Assembly (NCBI GenBank): GCA_964036275.1
Contig: OZ038434.1
Span: 13,553,259-13,617,258 of the forward strand
Direction: 5' to 3'
Origin: Litoditis marina
Taxonomy: Eukaryota > Nematoda > Chromadorea > Rhabditida > Rhabditidae
Length of the DNA stretch: 64,000 nucleotides
The notes under the pieces are model-generated. The model searched no databases and had not been told where the DNA came from. It saw only the letters and a program-made list of their open reading frames with translations. Below, in pieces: positions 46,687-60,800 of the stretch (the stretch's first letter is position 1; the number at the start of each line of letters is the position of its first letter). The position numbers were made by a program, and so were the translations under genes.

Positions 46687-49600
46687 CTACTTTGCCTTCT
46701 TTCTCCGTTTCTTGGCTGGTTCGGGATCGGTTCGGGGCGATTCTTCGGTCGAGCTGCAAATGTGTATGTAGGACTATGTTCAACCAATGTATGCTGCCAC
46801 ACACATTGTTTCAATACAACTACACGACAACACCAAATACTAATTGCAGGCTGAATGGAAAGGTTGTGTTTGTGTACCACCAACTATTGTCAATAAAGCA
46901 ACTGATACACTTAGGCTAGATGCTAGAACCAGATATGTGTACGGTCACTTGGTACGCATACTCATTCATATTTTCTGAACTAACCCAGTATCTCCAGTAG
47001 CTGTGTCATCCCCGTCTGGTACAATGTCGACCATGCTGCCAACCTCATCATTCTCAGATTCCGAATCAGACTGTAAAACCAAATGAAAAAAGTCCGAATA
47101 TTACAAGCTTTTGCAGAAAAGGAGTACATTGCTTGAATTATTGCATGTTTAGCGAGTTCGCCAAGGTATGCTCAACTCAGCAGGTAGATCAAATTCCTAT
47201 CTCCAAAAACCATACAGATCGACAGTACAGAAATAGAAAATACTATTAAAAACAGACTGTTCAACTAACCAAATAGCTATCCACACAATCTCCTTTGTTC
47301 AGCATTTCTTCATTATTCTTCTCATTGGGAAACAACTTGAGAACATTTTCCGACTCGACCTGAACAAAAATATTTTAATCAAAAAAAATCTTGGAAAACA
47401 AGCGAAATGTGTTGGAACACAATAATAACTCCGGAAATGCCGTACAGTGAACGAGTGAACTAACATATTTCCTTAGCTTCGTGGGTGGTATCCAACTGTC
47501 GTGGGTGGTCGTACTGTACTCGATGAGGGCTTCCACGAGAGAAGGAGTGCGCAGACACGGAAACACATTTGGCTTGTTCTGAAAAATCAACAATCATGGC
47601 ATAACTGTTCTAGACGACAAACCAAACTGTTCTAGACGACAAACTCTGGAAATTCCGGAGAAAGGAAAATCGTCCCTATTTTCGTATTCGGCCAAGTTAG
47701 CATTTGGCTGTCGCTCTCAACCCGGGTTCGATCTCCTTTCCCCTTCTACGCGCGATAATGTAAAATGTGTGATTTGATTGTTGTACTGTCATGAATGAAG
47801 TAACACGGTTGTAATCTAGTTACCGTATTGGATTATTTTTTTTATTAAAGTTACTAGGAGTGCTCACTGGAATAGTAACTGACTGTGATTTCTGTCGTTA
47901 AATGTCCATTGAACATGACAAGTTCCACTTTTGGTAGAACTGGAGCAACCTTCATCTCTTTCTCGAAAGCCAACTTCATAATGGACAAACGCTCTGGAAT
48001 GAAACATGTGTAGCACGAAAATAGTTCGATCTTATTGAAGAAGCCTAATGTTTTCCGTTTTTCCTTACTTTTCCCGTGAAACTCAGAAAAAAAGGAAAGA
48101 GAACTGTACGTGACCTCGAATTATAATCGGCTCAAAGAAGATCAGTGATAGTCCGGCATGTAGTTTAGTCTTTTTCTTAAGGGTCAAATATTACAACGGT
48201 AATTACAATCTCCTTTAGTACTTTATGATATTTCAGTGGAATAGTTTCGTTCTGTAACTCCGTTAGCAGAGCGTCCTCCAGGTTAGGTCATTTGCAAACA
48301 GAAGCACCCACCCCTCTGAGCGTATTCATTAGAAACAGTACGTATGGAATAAGACTCTCCGCTAATCTCAATGAATTAATAATACCTTTGAGTGAGAATC
48401 TCCTCCGAATTCTGTCGAACAACAACTTCTGGCTCCGTTCCAAGATTTTTCTGGTTTTCCCAATCAGAAATTCCACTTCTGACTCTTCATCACAGAAGAA
48501 ATCAGTGACACCTTTTTTCACCAACCCGCAGAGGGTATATTTGTAACTGAATATATGCCATAGAGAACTGAACAAGAATTACGAGTGATTGAGAAATTAA
48601 GCTCCATCCAATAAAATAACCAAGTTTTAAAGCCAAAATAACGTTAAAATTATAAATTAGGATGATTATTCTTATTTTTAGTAGATTTTCTAATTAGGAT
48701 GATCATTCATATTTTAAGTAGATCAACCTATTTCAGGCAGCTGAAGAGTTGGTAACCTAATATGAAAAAAATGTTACTTTGAAGAGCATCGAAAGAACTA
48801 GATTTTTTCCCAAAAATCAAACTCAACCTTTTCCCAAGTTTCCTCAATCTGAAATACCGACTACGAAGTGGTGAGAGAACCCGGGTGTCAGGAGTTGACT
48901 TTAGGAGAAGCTCCAGAAATATACAGTAGTCTGGCACGGAAATATGGGGCAGCTCGCCGAATATCTGCAAAAAAAACCAATCCGACTTTTCTCAGTCTAC
49001 TCCGAATGAGCACGCAAATCAGCGAGAAGCAGAATTGCCTGAACTCCACGAGTCTCAAGGCTATATACTCGAATGTTTTGCTTATGAAATCGATGTCGTA
49101 CACCAACCTCGCTAAAGGCAGATCGCCAAGCCTCGCTGGGTAAGATATCATCATTTTCCTGCATTTCGTTAAACGTTGTCAGGAGTTCATCCATGAACCG
49201 TATCCTGAGAAAACCAAATATAGCTCATTGTAGTAACTGCAGTCAAAGATATGTCAGATCAGGAGAATGAGAAACAGAAAAATAAATACCAGGAAAACGA
49301 GAAATCTGAACTAACCAATCATTAATACACCACAACTTGACACTCATTAGTTCAATGGCGATATCGGGATACGGTATATGTTTTTCCAACCCTCTCAGCC
49401 TTGCAACATCATTCTCAAAGATTGCGTTCTTTATAGCCTGGATTGAACAGAGATAAGAGCTATAAATGATTAGATTGATGAATCAATTAGTGGGATTGTG
49501 ATTGCGACGTGGAACACACAGGGATTTCAATAGAGTTCAATTAATTTTTACTACGGTCAAATTTCGAAAATCTACTAAATCTTTCCAGAAGTTTTTAGCA

Positions 49601-52600
49601 TCCTACATTCTTATTTAACAACTTGAAGTCGACCCTAGGGCCACAACACAAACTGCCGTTTTTATTCATCTGTGTGAAAATTTCGCAATACATTGTGATT
49701 TTCACTTTCTTCTTCAAATCATCAAATTAGTTTATCTCATTTAACGGAGATCAAACTGATTCCGAAAGGCCTAATGTTCTATGTATTCCTTCTATCAAAG
49801 ATGTCAATTCCATCTCACGATGGCCAATAGAAAAAAGGACTTATTCAAATAGATTATGAAGATATCACAACACAGAACCCTAACTTACCTTTGCAAATGA
49901 AATATTATCATCTTGAGTTGAACTGCCATCTAGAGGAATCACGGTCTGCCCGGTTACCTGATCTAGAAATACAACGAAAACTAAGAGCTTGGAATAAATT
50001 TATTGAATTGAATTATAAAATCGGCTTGAAAAAAAAACTAAACACATTTGAAACAGTCGATTAAAGTGAGTTTCAATGTTTCAAAACAATCTACTCTTTC
50101 CCGCGATTTCGATAAATGTGTAAATGAATACATGACGAGTATAGCATACGTGAGGCGAATTTGTGGTCCACAGAGATTGATTGAAAATCGGGTGTCTCAT
50201 CTGGGTGACCAAACTACAAAACTGGGTTGGAAGTGAGGTTTTCACCACTTAAGGCGACTATTTGTTGATATTAGGGTAGTTCATAATCTCCGCTTTAAAG
50301 AAAAACGGGTGATTTAATGAACCATCCAACGAAGTCGTCCTACGTTTGGAGTATAGAATAAGTACTCGTCCTAAAGGACTGACCCCATAATCTGCGCGAA
50401 GCCGTCTGTGGCGATTCGTCTACCGGTTTCGCAGAACGTCTCACAAGACGCCAGTACGTTTCTAAACACCTGCTCGGTGTTCGACCCATCACCTTCAAAA
50501 TGAATACAATTAGCCTGTAAGAATTAGTCGCTCACCACTGAATGAACTGGCAAACAAGTAGGGATATTCTTTTATCTATGCAAACATGTATGCTGAATAT
50601 AAAGATAGGAGGCAACTTCAACGGTTTCCAAATTTTCGCTACAGAAAATTAGTATTATGTTATAAGATGTACAAGTTACAAGTATTATCTACCTCTCCCA
50701 CAGCTACCCAATCCTTCATAGTCCTGTAGAGTTGAAACATTTTCAACTTTTCAGCACCACATATAGGATTCTTCCTAAAAAAATGTACATAAAACCATGA
50801 AGCTCAACTAAAAACGAGAAAAGCCTTTTTTCATAAAATCTATATTCTACTTTCAAATTAATACTCGATAATGATGAATTTAACTTACAGGCCAATAAGG
50901 GATGGGAAAATTATACTTTCCTTTTACAGAGAAACTTCGAACAAACTGTTAACAAACCGGTCACTGGACCGAAGAAAGAGAGTAAGTTAGTGAGAAGAGA
51001 CAAATGGGTGTATCGTATCAAATAATAAACATATGGGTTACAGATATTGAGAAACACAAAAACTGGCACCTTTCCCGATACCCCAAAACGGACTCAAAAG
51101 GGCTGCACACCAGAATAAGAACGACAATCCTATACAATAACTCCACTCCACACCCGAACCGAACTTATCTGGAGAGTACTGTGGTTTGAGATTAAAATAC
51201 AACTAACTGTTGATATAGGGTGGTATCACTACCATTGAGCGCGGCTGGAGACAACACCCGTCTCATGCGGGTCCAAACCTGGAGAGCACTTCTCTGCGGC
51301 AGATCACGGCCTAAAAACAAGATTATAACCAATCGTACGTGTGGGCTGTGGGAACAATGTGATGTGGTTGATGGACTAATTGCCCCCCCCCCCCCGCCCT
51401 TCGCCCCTGATTTCCATGTTGCATTTTCATACTGTCCGCAATGAAAAATCAGTTGAATGATTCAAATGAAAGCCGAAGAAATTTTTCGAATATTACTTAT
51501 AGTGTGCGTGAGATAAAACACGAGTTATCGACACAATGTTGGTCTTTCGATGCTAGCTTTGCGTTATTCTTTTGGCCATAACATGCATGAACCACGTTAT
51601 TCCACTACGTGGCATACGCAACAAGTAGAGAAAGACGGCGCTTTGCACATGATGCCGTAATTTGAGAGAAGTAAGGAGATAGCAAAAGTGCCACACGACA
51701 GAGTTAACATTATTGAAAACCAACGGTCACCATTGTAACCCTATACGGAAAATAGATTGACAAAACTCACATATGCTCGGCAAAAAGGCAGTGAATGTTT
51801 TCATTTTCTGTCTGTCAATGTTCTTCTTCTTATCATCTGTCTGAAAAAAGAGTGAGTTAACTTAGCCAATACATACGAGTGAGTTAACTTAGCCAATACA
51901 ACCTAAAAAGAGTGAGTTAACTTAGCCAATACAACCTAAAAGGTCAATAACATACAATACGTGGCGAACTGTCACAACCACAACATGAATGAGTGCAATA
52001 AAGCAAAACATTCTCTTCGCGCAACCGTTACCATTACCAACAGGCACATACAACTTTTGGTTCGCGATCGCGATGGGTTGATTTGGTCTATTTCCAGGTA
52101 TTCGCTATATTGGGTATCAAATCAAAATCAAATCAAATATTTATTACACAGTGTGTAATAACGGAACGAAAGTTTGAAACGCGAAAGGTTGCCAAAAAAG
52201 AGAATGGTGAAAAGAACATAGGTGAAAAAAGATGTAATAATATTGTATACATTCTATACTAAAGCGACTGTTCTGACAAATGCTCTGACTTAACTACCGT
52301 ATCAATACCACAACCGCTGGGCTGTATTTCGAGACAGCATATATTTGTTGATTAAAAAAAGGGATGTCTTCACTGGGAATGATTAAAATAACACTACCTT
52401 CCCCTAACTTTCTTAGTGCTGATATATGTTTGTAGTTACTACCACCGCCTAAGTTTCTCAGAGTTGACAGATATTTGTAGTTACTACCACCACCTAAGTT
52501 TCTCAGAGTTGATATATATTTGTAGTTACTACCACCACCTAGGTTTCTCAGAGTTGATATATATTTGTAGTTACTACCACCACCTAAGTTTCTCAGAGTT

Positions 52601-54349
52601 GATATATATTTATAGTTTCTACCTAGTTTCTATTTATAGGTATCCTCAAAACTATCAATTTTTAGCTAAAATTAGCCTGGTAATTTTCATATCTGACCGA
52701 AAAACTGAAACAAAAGTATTTATCACTTCATAAACAACCGTCTGGCAAACAATCAGGTTGCCAATAAGACCAAAACGGAGTGACCAAAAAGTCACACTGA
52801 AAAATGAGGAATCAGTCCTATAGACCCCCTCCCTCCCCCGCAACCCATAGTCCCTTGGTGGCGAAAACATATTTTGCAGAATTGAGCGGTTAATAAAAAC
52901 AAGTGCACACCTTGGAAAGAAACAAGAGTGCATCAAGAAACGGGATATTGTTCGTCTCCGCGTATTCTTTCCAATTTCTAGACAGAATCTCATCTTCAAC
53001 AGGAGTGAACTTTCCAGTTTCAAATGGAATACCTGTAAGAAAGTTCTATTTATAACCTTTAATCAATCGTCAAACATCGTCAAACACTCTTATTCACGAT
53101 TTAAAAATACGATATTGTTCTGAAACGTTGCACGTCACCGTTCCAGGGTGCACCTGCACCCAGGCGGCTGGAGAGGCGGGCTATTAGGCCGCGCTCTCGC
53201 CAGTCGGGTCTGGGGAAGGCCTCCCTGGGGCTTGCCCTTCTCCCCCTCATGTTGTAACTATTATTCTGCCGATATGAACTAGTGTTATAATACTTGTTAT
53301 GTTCTTATTGGCTTTGGACATTCCTCACTTACATACCGTAAGGCTGAGAGCACCCACCACCATGGTAGCTCTTTAGTCGTTATGGAACGTCACAATCACA
53401 ATCACTATTAGAAACAGAAATACTTCCAAAAAAGGCAATTTGGTAAGAATTCGTCAAGTATTCACAAACACATGTGACTCACCAAACTCTTTCAAGCGTT
53501 CGATTTGTTCCTCATTCAGAACTCTATTGAGCGAGACCTTAACATTTATAAAAATGTAGATATACCATATCATCTCGAAAACAACTTATTCAAAGTTTAC
53601 GTTCTGAAGAAGACAAGTGACGTGGGTGTCAGGTAAACGTTTATCTGCAACCTTGGTTATTCAATATCTCCTGTTCTTTACTGTTAAGCCACACATGTAT
53701 GATCACATCACAACCAAGTTTTGCATGTGTAGTGTTCTGTCTGTCATTCCTTACTGGTGAGCCACACATTTCACGGTGTTTGAACCCTACTATGCTCCGA
53801 TTGACGCTTCAGTTCAAGTGCGCCGCGATTTTGAATATTCGCGCCACGCCTCGCGGAGCCCTGACGCGTGCGGCTAGCGAGAAATAGTGTGGAGGGGCGA
53901 GAGAGTGCCCGCGAATTTAAAATATTTTTGAAATCTACAGTAGTATCTAATGCGTCGCGGTCGTTTCGACCGGCAGCGTTTCACTGCGTAAAAATCAACT
54001 AACGCAGAACACCGTCATTTATGATCACGCGCATACATTGTGAGCTACCCCCTTGTTTTGCTCTTTCCCGAGAAACCGGTTGGCAACACTTTTTCAGTGA
54101 TTTGGGTTTGAACCTATTGAATGCATTCTGCACTGGGTGCACTAGATTTACCATCAACTAGAAGAAATAAATCACAGTCAAAAATTGAATTTGAAAGATA
54201 GAGGGAATATTTTACATACCGAGCGAGATTGTTTAAAAATGAGATCAAGCACAGTTGGGAGTGGTAAAAAATGTACATACATGGTGGAATAGAAATCCCT
54301 CTTTGGTTAGGATACCTGTCGCAGGTAGTTCGAATGGTGTCCTCTTCAT
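46687..54349 (-). CDS. TTF1/Reb1-like Myb-domain nuclear protein, paralogue B, 17 exons
   Basis: Exons: 54349-54281, 53537-53483, 53032-52911, 51840-51771, 51310-51208, 50774-50693, 50492-50384, 49962-49889, 49437-49316, 49204-49108, 48964-48828, 48546-48386, 47993-47884, 47578-47465, 47359-47270, 47070-46985 and 46753-46687. They join to 555 aa ending in TAG. Key motifs: FTPVEDEILSRNWKEYA (~50), CRDLPQRSALQVWTRMRRVL, EKLKMFQLYRTMKDWVAVGE (~148-167), VMGRTPSRCLETYW (~168-181) and C-terminal AKKRRKKAK. All splice phases match paralogue A, and exon 7 has a normal GTCAGT donor. In exon 12 the ancestral acceptor AG is lost; an AG 21 nt upstream keeps the frame and would add seven codons. The start ATG matches the MK(K/R).PF.LP N-terminus of copy A. 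The distance to the next copy is about 0.5 kb on each side. Confidence 0.8.
51848..51943 (+). repeat. Short tandem repeat beside a splice acceptor
   Basis: GAGTGAGTTAACTTAGCCAA followed by TACA occurs three times; the last two units also share ACCTAAAA. It lies in intron 3 of paralogue B, directly upstream (minus strand) of the exon 4 acceptor at 51841-51842. Confidence 0.8.
52411..52630 (+). repeat. 45-bp tandem repeat, about 4.7 units
   Basis: TTTGTAGTTACTACCACC recurs at 52429, 52474, 52519 and 52564, with CTCAGAGTTGA in each unit; a fifth unit has decayed. Because 45 is a multiple of three, an open frame with a 15-residue repeat runs through it. The array lies in intron 3 of paralogue B and is not a gene of its own. 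Confidence 0.9.
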
Positions 54350-54818
54350 CGCGAGAGATGGAAAGAACGTGTGTTGCGTGTAAACGTGACACGTCTAAAC
54401 GAGACTTTATCCGCCTGAAAAGCGAATTTGCTAACGCTTCAACCAGAAAGAACCAATCTGTTCACACTTCGTTCTGATAAACCACCGATAGTTTGGAAAG
54501 TCCGGAAAACAGCAGTATTGTTAAGCCAAAAACCTCGAGTTTCATAAAACATTTGCAACATTTATAATACGCTTTAATGAACAACAATCAACAACGTCTC
54601 AACAAATAAAACAAACAACATAGTGTAAAATTGATAAATCTTACTTCGAACAAGAAACAATTGATAGCAAATAACCCGGAGTAGGTAGCTTTCCCCAAAT
54701 ATGAATGTCTAGGAGATCGTAGTGAAGAGCAAACCATAGCCTAAGATTAAAGACACTCAATAGAACAAAGAACATCACTGCCCCTAACTCATATGCACAA
54801 ACCAACCCTAAAAGTAAT

Positions 54819-57800
54819 TTATTTTGCCTTCTTTCTTCGTTTCTTAGCTGGTTCGGAGTCGATGGACATGAAATCAGTTTGTACCACTTCTTCGGTCGAG
54901 CTGGAAATATAAAACTATATTCACCTGATGAATGCTAACCATACAGTTGGTTCCAACTATAACTACACAGAACAAACATTTAGTACTGAATAGAGGTTAA
55001 CACGCACTATTCTGTTCGTGTACAAACATGTTAAGTATATATTGGGGCCTCAATCAAAGTGCTGTTACGGTAACCGTATAATCGCTTTAATCTGTTATAC
55101 TAACCAAGTGTTTTCAGTGTTCTCAGTCTCGGCAGCCTGTTTTTCGCCTTCGTCTGGTACCACATCGGCCTGGCTGGTGCCAGCCTCATCATTTTCTGAT
55201 TCCGAACCAGACTGCAAAAATGAACAACTTCAAAAATGAAAGGCAAATGAGGACAGATTTCAAGTTATAAGATAATAATATAAAGTAGATTGTAACATTT
55301 AAGAGCTCGATCAAACTCGCATAAAATGACAGTAAAAAAAAACTACAAACCAGTAGATATTAATATTGATACTGTTCTCTAAATCGATAAAACACAGACA
55401 TACCAAATGGCAATACGCAATACCCAAACACCAAATAGCATACCAAATAGTTATCCACATGATCGCCTTTGCTTAACATTTCTTCATTATTCTTCTCTTT
55501 GGGAAACAACTCGAGAACATTTTCGGATTCGACCTGAAACCAGCGTTCTAAACAAAGTGAAACAACGATGGAAAACCCGGCCAGTTGCTTACTAAAAAAG
55601 TACTCAGAGATTGCTCCCGAAAATAGACATCCGTAATGAAATTGTTTCAAACCAGAAATAAGGAAAGTTGGTTAATGAGCATACAAAGCACACTGAAGGA
55701 AATGAAACCTTCCCAAACCCAAACTAAGAGTGAACTAACATATTTCCTCAGCTTCGTGGGTGGTATCCAGTTCTCCTGGGTGGTCGTACTGTACTCGATG
55801 AGGGCTTCCACGAGAGAAGGAGTGCGCAGACACGGAAACACATTCGGCTTGTTCTGAAAAATCGATAATCATAGCATACATATAGAGAGAACCCTATTTC
55901 AGGTGATGTTTTGAAAGCGATATAAGGGAACAATCTAGTCTAATAGTAATTCACGCTAGCAGAAACAAGAACCCCGCCAAGGCTAGAAATTGTGAATTTA
56001 CGGTACGGGAATTGAAACTGACTGTAACTTGTTCCGTTAGACGTCCATTGAACATAGTAAGTTCCACCTTTGGTAGAACTGGAACAATCTTCATCTCTTT
56101 CTCGAAAGCCAACTTCACAATGGACAAACGCTCTGGAATGGAACATACAGATAGTTTGATGACAAAAGTGACAATGATATAAACGAAAATGTGAGAAATA
56201 GCAGGAATTGACAGTGCGATAACCGAGCAAGCATGGTGTCACTTTACTACTGGCTTAAACGAGACCATTTCAGTACTATGACGGGAGTTAAAAGTGTCCA
56301 GTTCTACTCGTATGCAGAAACAGTCGTTTTATGAGTTTTTCATAAATTAGTACGCACGGTAAAAATCGTTTTGTTCTATTCACAAAATGCTCACCTTTAA
56401 GTGAAAATCTCCTTCGAATTCTATCGAACAACAACTTCTGACTCCGTTCCAAGATTTTTCGGGTTTTCTCAATCAGGAACTCGACCTCAGAGGGTTCATC
56501 ACAGAAGAAATCAGTGACACCTCTTTTCCCCAATCTGCGCAGGAAAGATTAGTAGAAGAATAAAATACAATGAAGAGAAAGAAAAACACTGACCGAGTGC
56601 TTTTCAGTGTTGGGTTCGACCAAGATCAAAATACAAGATACTCGTAAAAATTACCAACCTTTTTCCAAGTTTCCTCAGTTTGTAATATCTACTTCGAAGT
56701 GGTGATAGAACCCGGGTGTCAGGAGTCGCCTTTATGAGAAGTTGCAGAAATATACAGTAGTCTGGCACAGAAATATGCGGAAGATCGCCGAATATCTGCA
56801 AAAAAAATATCCACGATGGCAGGAAACATGCGTGGAAAAAGCGTGTAGGCCACGGAGATACGACTATCTGCATCCAACCGATCTAGATATCTTTTTATTG
56901 TAGCTGACATGCCAGACCGAAACACTGACCTCATTGAAGGCAAATCGCCAAGCATTATTGGGTAACATTTCTTCATTTTTCTGTATTTCGTTGAATTTTG
57001 TGAGAAGTGCATCCATCAAACGTACCCTAGAAAAATACGAAAATCGAAACTATCAGCCTCTCCTAGTAATATCTTTGACGTGAACAACATCAGGAATAAT
57101 ACTTGAATAGGATAAACAATACATCACGAGAACATTAAGGTGAAAAATGTTTGCGAAATAAGCGCGATGACGGTATAGAGAAACTTAAAACTAACCAATC
57201 ATTCGAACACCACAATTTTATACTCATTAGCTCAATAGCGATATCGAGAAACGGTATATGTTCTTCCAATCTTCTAAGCCTCGCAACATCATTCGCGAAG
57301 ATTGCCTCTTTTATAGCCTTGAAGAATGCTATATGAGAAATAGGAAATAATTATATCAATTTTTCAAACGGTAAATCTCACTTAATATTTCAATCGCGTT
57401 TATTAATCATTTTCAAGTTTACAGTTCATGTTTGCCACTTTAGCTTGTTACCTCATTCTTCGGAGTTTCACATATTGCCACTGGAGAGGAAAAAATGTAT
57501 TCAAGGATCGTACGAAGATCACAGCAACAGGAGACCTGATTACCTCTGCAAATGGAAGTGGAATATCATCTTTTGGTGAACTGTCATCTAGAGGGAGCAT
57601 CGTCTGCCCAGTCACCTGATCTGGAAGTTCAAAGCAAACTTAAACTTAGAATACACGGACAGTTCCAATGTGGCTTGAAACATAGTTATGAAGTGTCTAT
57701 CAACTTTTTGAAGCCAAACCTACCCTACCCACATATTTTTCTGAAGACCAGTAGTTGCACCGATCCAATTGATTTTTAATGGGCTAGTAGATCGAGATGC

Positions 57801-60800
57801 TTCTGTTTATATATAAGCATGTAATGTTGACGGATGAAAATGCTGATTCGAAAAAGAATACATACGTACTCGTTTTCCAAAAGTGGGGATATAACTCTAT
57901 AACTAACTAACCCCATAATCTGCGAGAAGCCGTCTGTGGTGAATCGTCCAATCTGTTCTCAGAACGTTTTAAATAATGCCAGTACGCTTCGGAACATTTC
58001 TTAGATACGCGCCCCATCACCTACAAAACAAATGTGCATTAATGGAATACGCAAAGTCGTGCGTTGATAGAAGCAGAAGTTAACACTCTTTTCAATTTTA
58101 ATAGCGTATCGACTAGTTCGAGATCCTGTTTTCACCTTTTCTCAATACCTCGTGTAGTTATTGAGGATTTGATAAAATATCCTGAGCCATAAATGCATTT
58201 GAAGTTATATTAGAACCTATATAAGTGGAAGAAAGGTGTTAATTAGCTTGGTAGTGACATTCCTGTGTTGCCTAAAGTGTTTTGTGTGACTTCTCATTGA
58301 TTTACAATGGTGGGCGATTTCGTTTTTCATGAAAGTTTTTAAACGGCCTGGTGGTTCGGGTGATAAACCATAGAAATAGAGTGAAAGTGGAAGTTCAGAC
58401 AGGTAGTTGAAATGGGATCAACATTTGAGCGAAAATTCGAATACAGACAGTTGACAGTTCAAGCTCCTCGTTTTGTAGAAAAACAGGTGTCCGAATCGAA
58501 TATCCAAAAAGAGCGACAATATATAAAATTTGGAATAGTTTATTATATAGTATCTTGAATTATGTGTAACTATAGGAGTAGACCGTTTCAAATAAGAGCA
58601 ACCTTCACGGGATTCGAACCCGTGGCCGGTTGAGTGGTAGTATAGTCCCTGTCATTTCCACTGAGATTTGGCAGCGAGCCTATGAATATTCCAAGCCATT
58701 TTTACCACATCGGAGATTTCCGATAAACTGCAAATCGCTGTTGGAGATTGTTCAGTTTTATAAGAACAAGTCAATAAAAAAGTAAGTCATTAGAAAACTT
58801 TTATCTGGTCTGAGGAATAGCCAACCAAAAATCTTGTCACGCTGCCTGCCAATGGGTCTCAGTGGGAATGAAACAAACTATACCGACGCACTGCCTCTGC
58901 AGCAGTACAGTCCCGGTACCATCCCAGGACACGGGACGTCCAGTTTCTGTCCTTGGGAATTGTTGGGTCACCTCAAAACCCCGTTTTTCACCCGATTAGC
59001 CGTGGTCCACGACTATAATGAATACCTCTCCAACAGAACACCAATCTTTCAAATTCCTGTAGAGTTGAAACAACTTCAGCATTTCAGCGCCACAGATGGG
59101 ATTCTTCCTGAAAATCAATAGATATTTGCGATTGCGAACAAATTCTACTTTTGAATTTCATTAACAAAATGAATAGATAAAAACTATTGGTATTGGTCAA
59201 AAAACTATTATGATAACAATTAGAATGGTAAATTATGTATGTGGTACGAAAATGAGTTATTTATTAATGTTTACTCGACCCCATGATAATACCACTTACC
59301 TACGAGTACGGGTAGTCCACCATGAAGCATTTTTATAGAAGCAGAACCAATTTCTACACGGAAACAAACCAAAACCAGTAGCAGTAAGTACAGAAGAATA
59401 TTCAAATCGGTTTTCGAGTTTCTTAGTGATAGTGGATAGTTCACACCCATTGTACCCATCGATACAGTAACAAGTCATGCCATGACATCTTCCGAAATAG
59501 ATCATGAACAAAACAGTGGGAAGTAGTTTACATTTGCCCTCCACCCTGGTCGAAAATGGGTTCAAAAGGGCCCGTACTACAATCGCCCCCCACTTTTGGG
59601 GGGCGATTATACACCATGCTTATTTACTGCAGGCTTGGGTTGAGTGGGGGGGGGGGGGGGGGGGGTGATTGTTCATCAGTTCCAGGTATGTACTATCACC
59701 CCCCCCCCCCCATTTTGTATTGTGGGGGTGATTGTTCATTGTCGAAGATGTACAATGTACCCCCACCCATTTACCATTTACCCCCCACCTTCGCGCGACT
59801 TTTCTGGGATTTTAATTAGGTGGGGGGTAATAGTACCACGAGGGCACCAGGAAAAACTCATTCGAAAATAAAACTCATTACTGGAAAACTCATTAACTTA
59901 TTGTTAGTCAGGATTTCGAAAATGCCGAAAGATTAGGAAGTTGATTTCTGCTTTTCTCAACGATTATATACTTAATGAGATTTATTTTGCAATGAGATAT
60001 GCTTTAATGAGTTTTATTTTTGAATGAGTTATTCTGGTTGCCTACCACGAGGGGGGGTGATTGTTGAGTGGGGGGCGATTGTACATTTTTCCCAAACAGT
60101 GATTGGCGGCTCTCTAAATAGTCGGGTGGTTACAGACCTGGTTTGGTTCTTCACTCCATCTTTTTCTCAAATAGTCAATACATTTTTCCTGATTGCTATC
60201 CTAAGGCATTTATGCATGATACTAAGCATTGCATCATAATACACTGCTATTTGACACAATTGAATTGTAGAGTTTAAATTTAAATGAAACTGACTGTCCA
60301 TAGAGGGCAGTGTCACTACCATTGAGCACGGCTGGAGACAACACTCGTTTCATACGAATGTAGACCTGGACACAATTTCTGTGTGGCAGATCTCGGCCTG
60401 AAAACCACACACAGTACTAGTTTTGAATTTTGACTTTTTTTTTTGAAATAAAATATGGGGAAAATTGGAGAGACTTGGAGAGATAATATGTCACGGGGAA
60501 TAATGATTCGGATTCAGTCCGTAATGAATTATCGTAATGTACTCTATATGTAGCAAAACCCACATATCTTCGGCAGAAAGGCAGTTGTTGTAATTGCTTT
60601 CATTTTCTTTCTGTCATTATCCTTTTTACTATCACCACTCTGTAAAAAAACACCTTAAATATCGAACTATTTACGAAAAGCAAATACCAATCAGTCGTTG
60701 GCCGACCGTTGTGATCGAGCTGAGTGTAATTTTGATGACTCATGACGGTACTTACCAAGTTACCAAGACCCAGAAAAGTTCGAAAACGACATCCTTTTTA

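Noticed and set aside
52416..52733. Repeat protein gene on the plus strand
   Set aside because: It lies in an intron of paralogue B and is fully explained by a 45-bp minisatellite.
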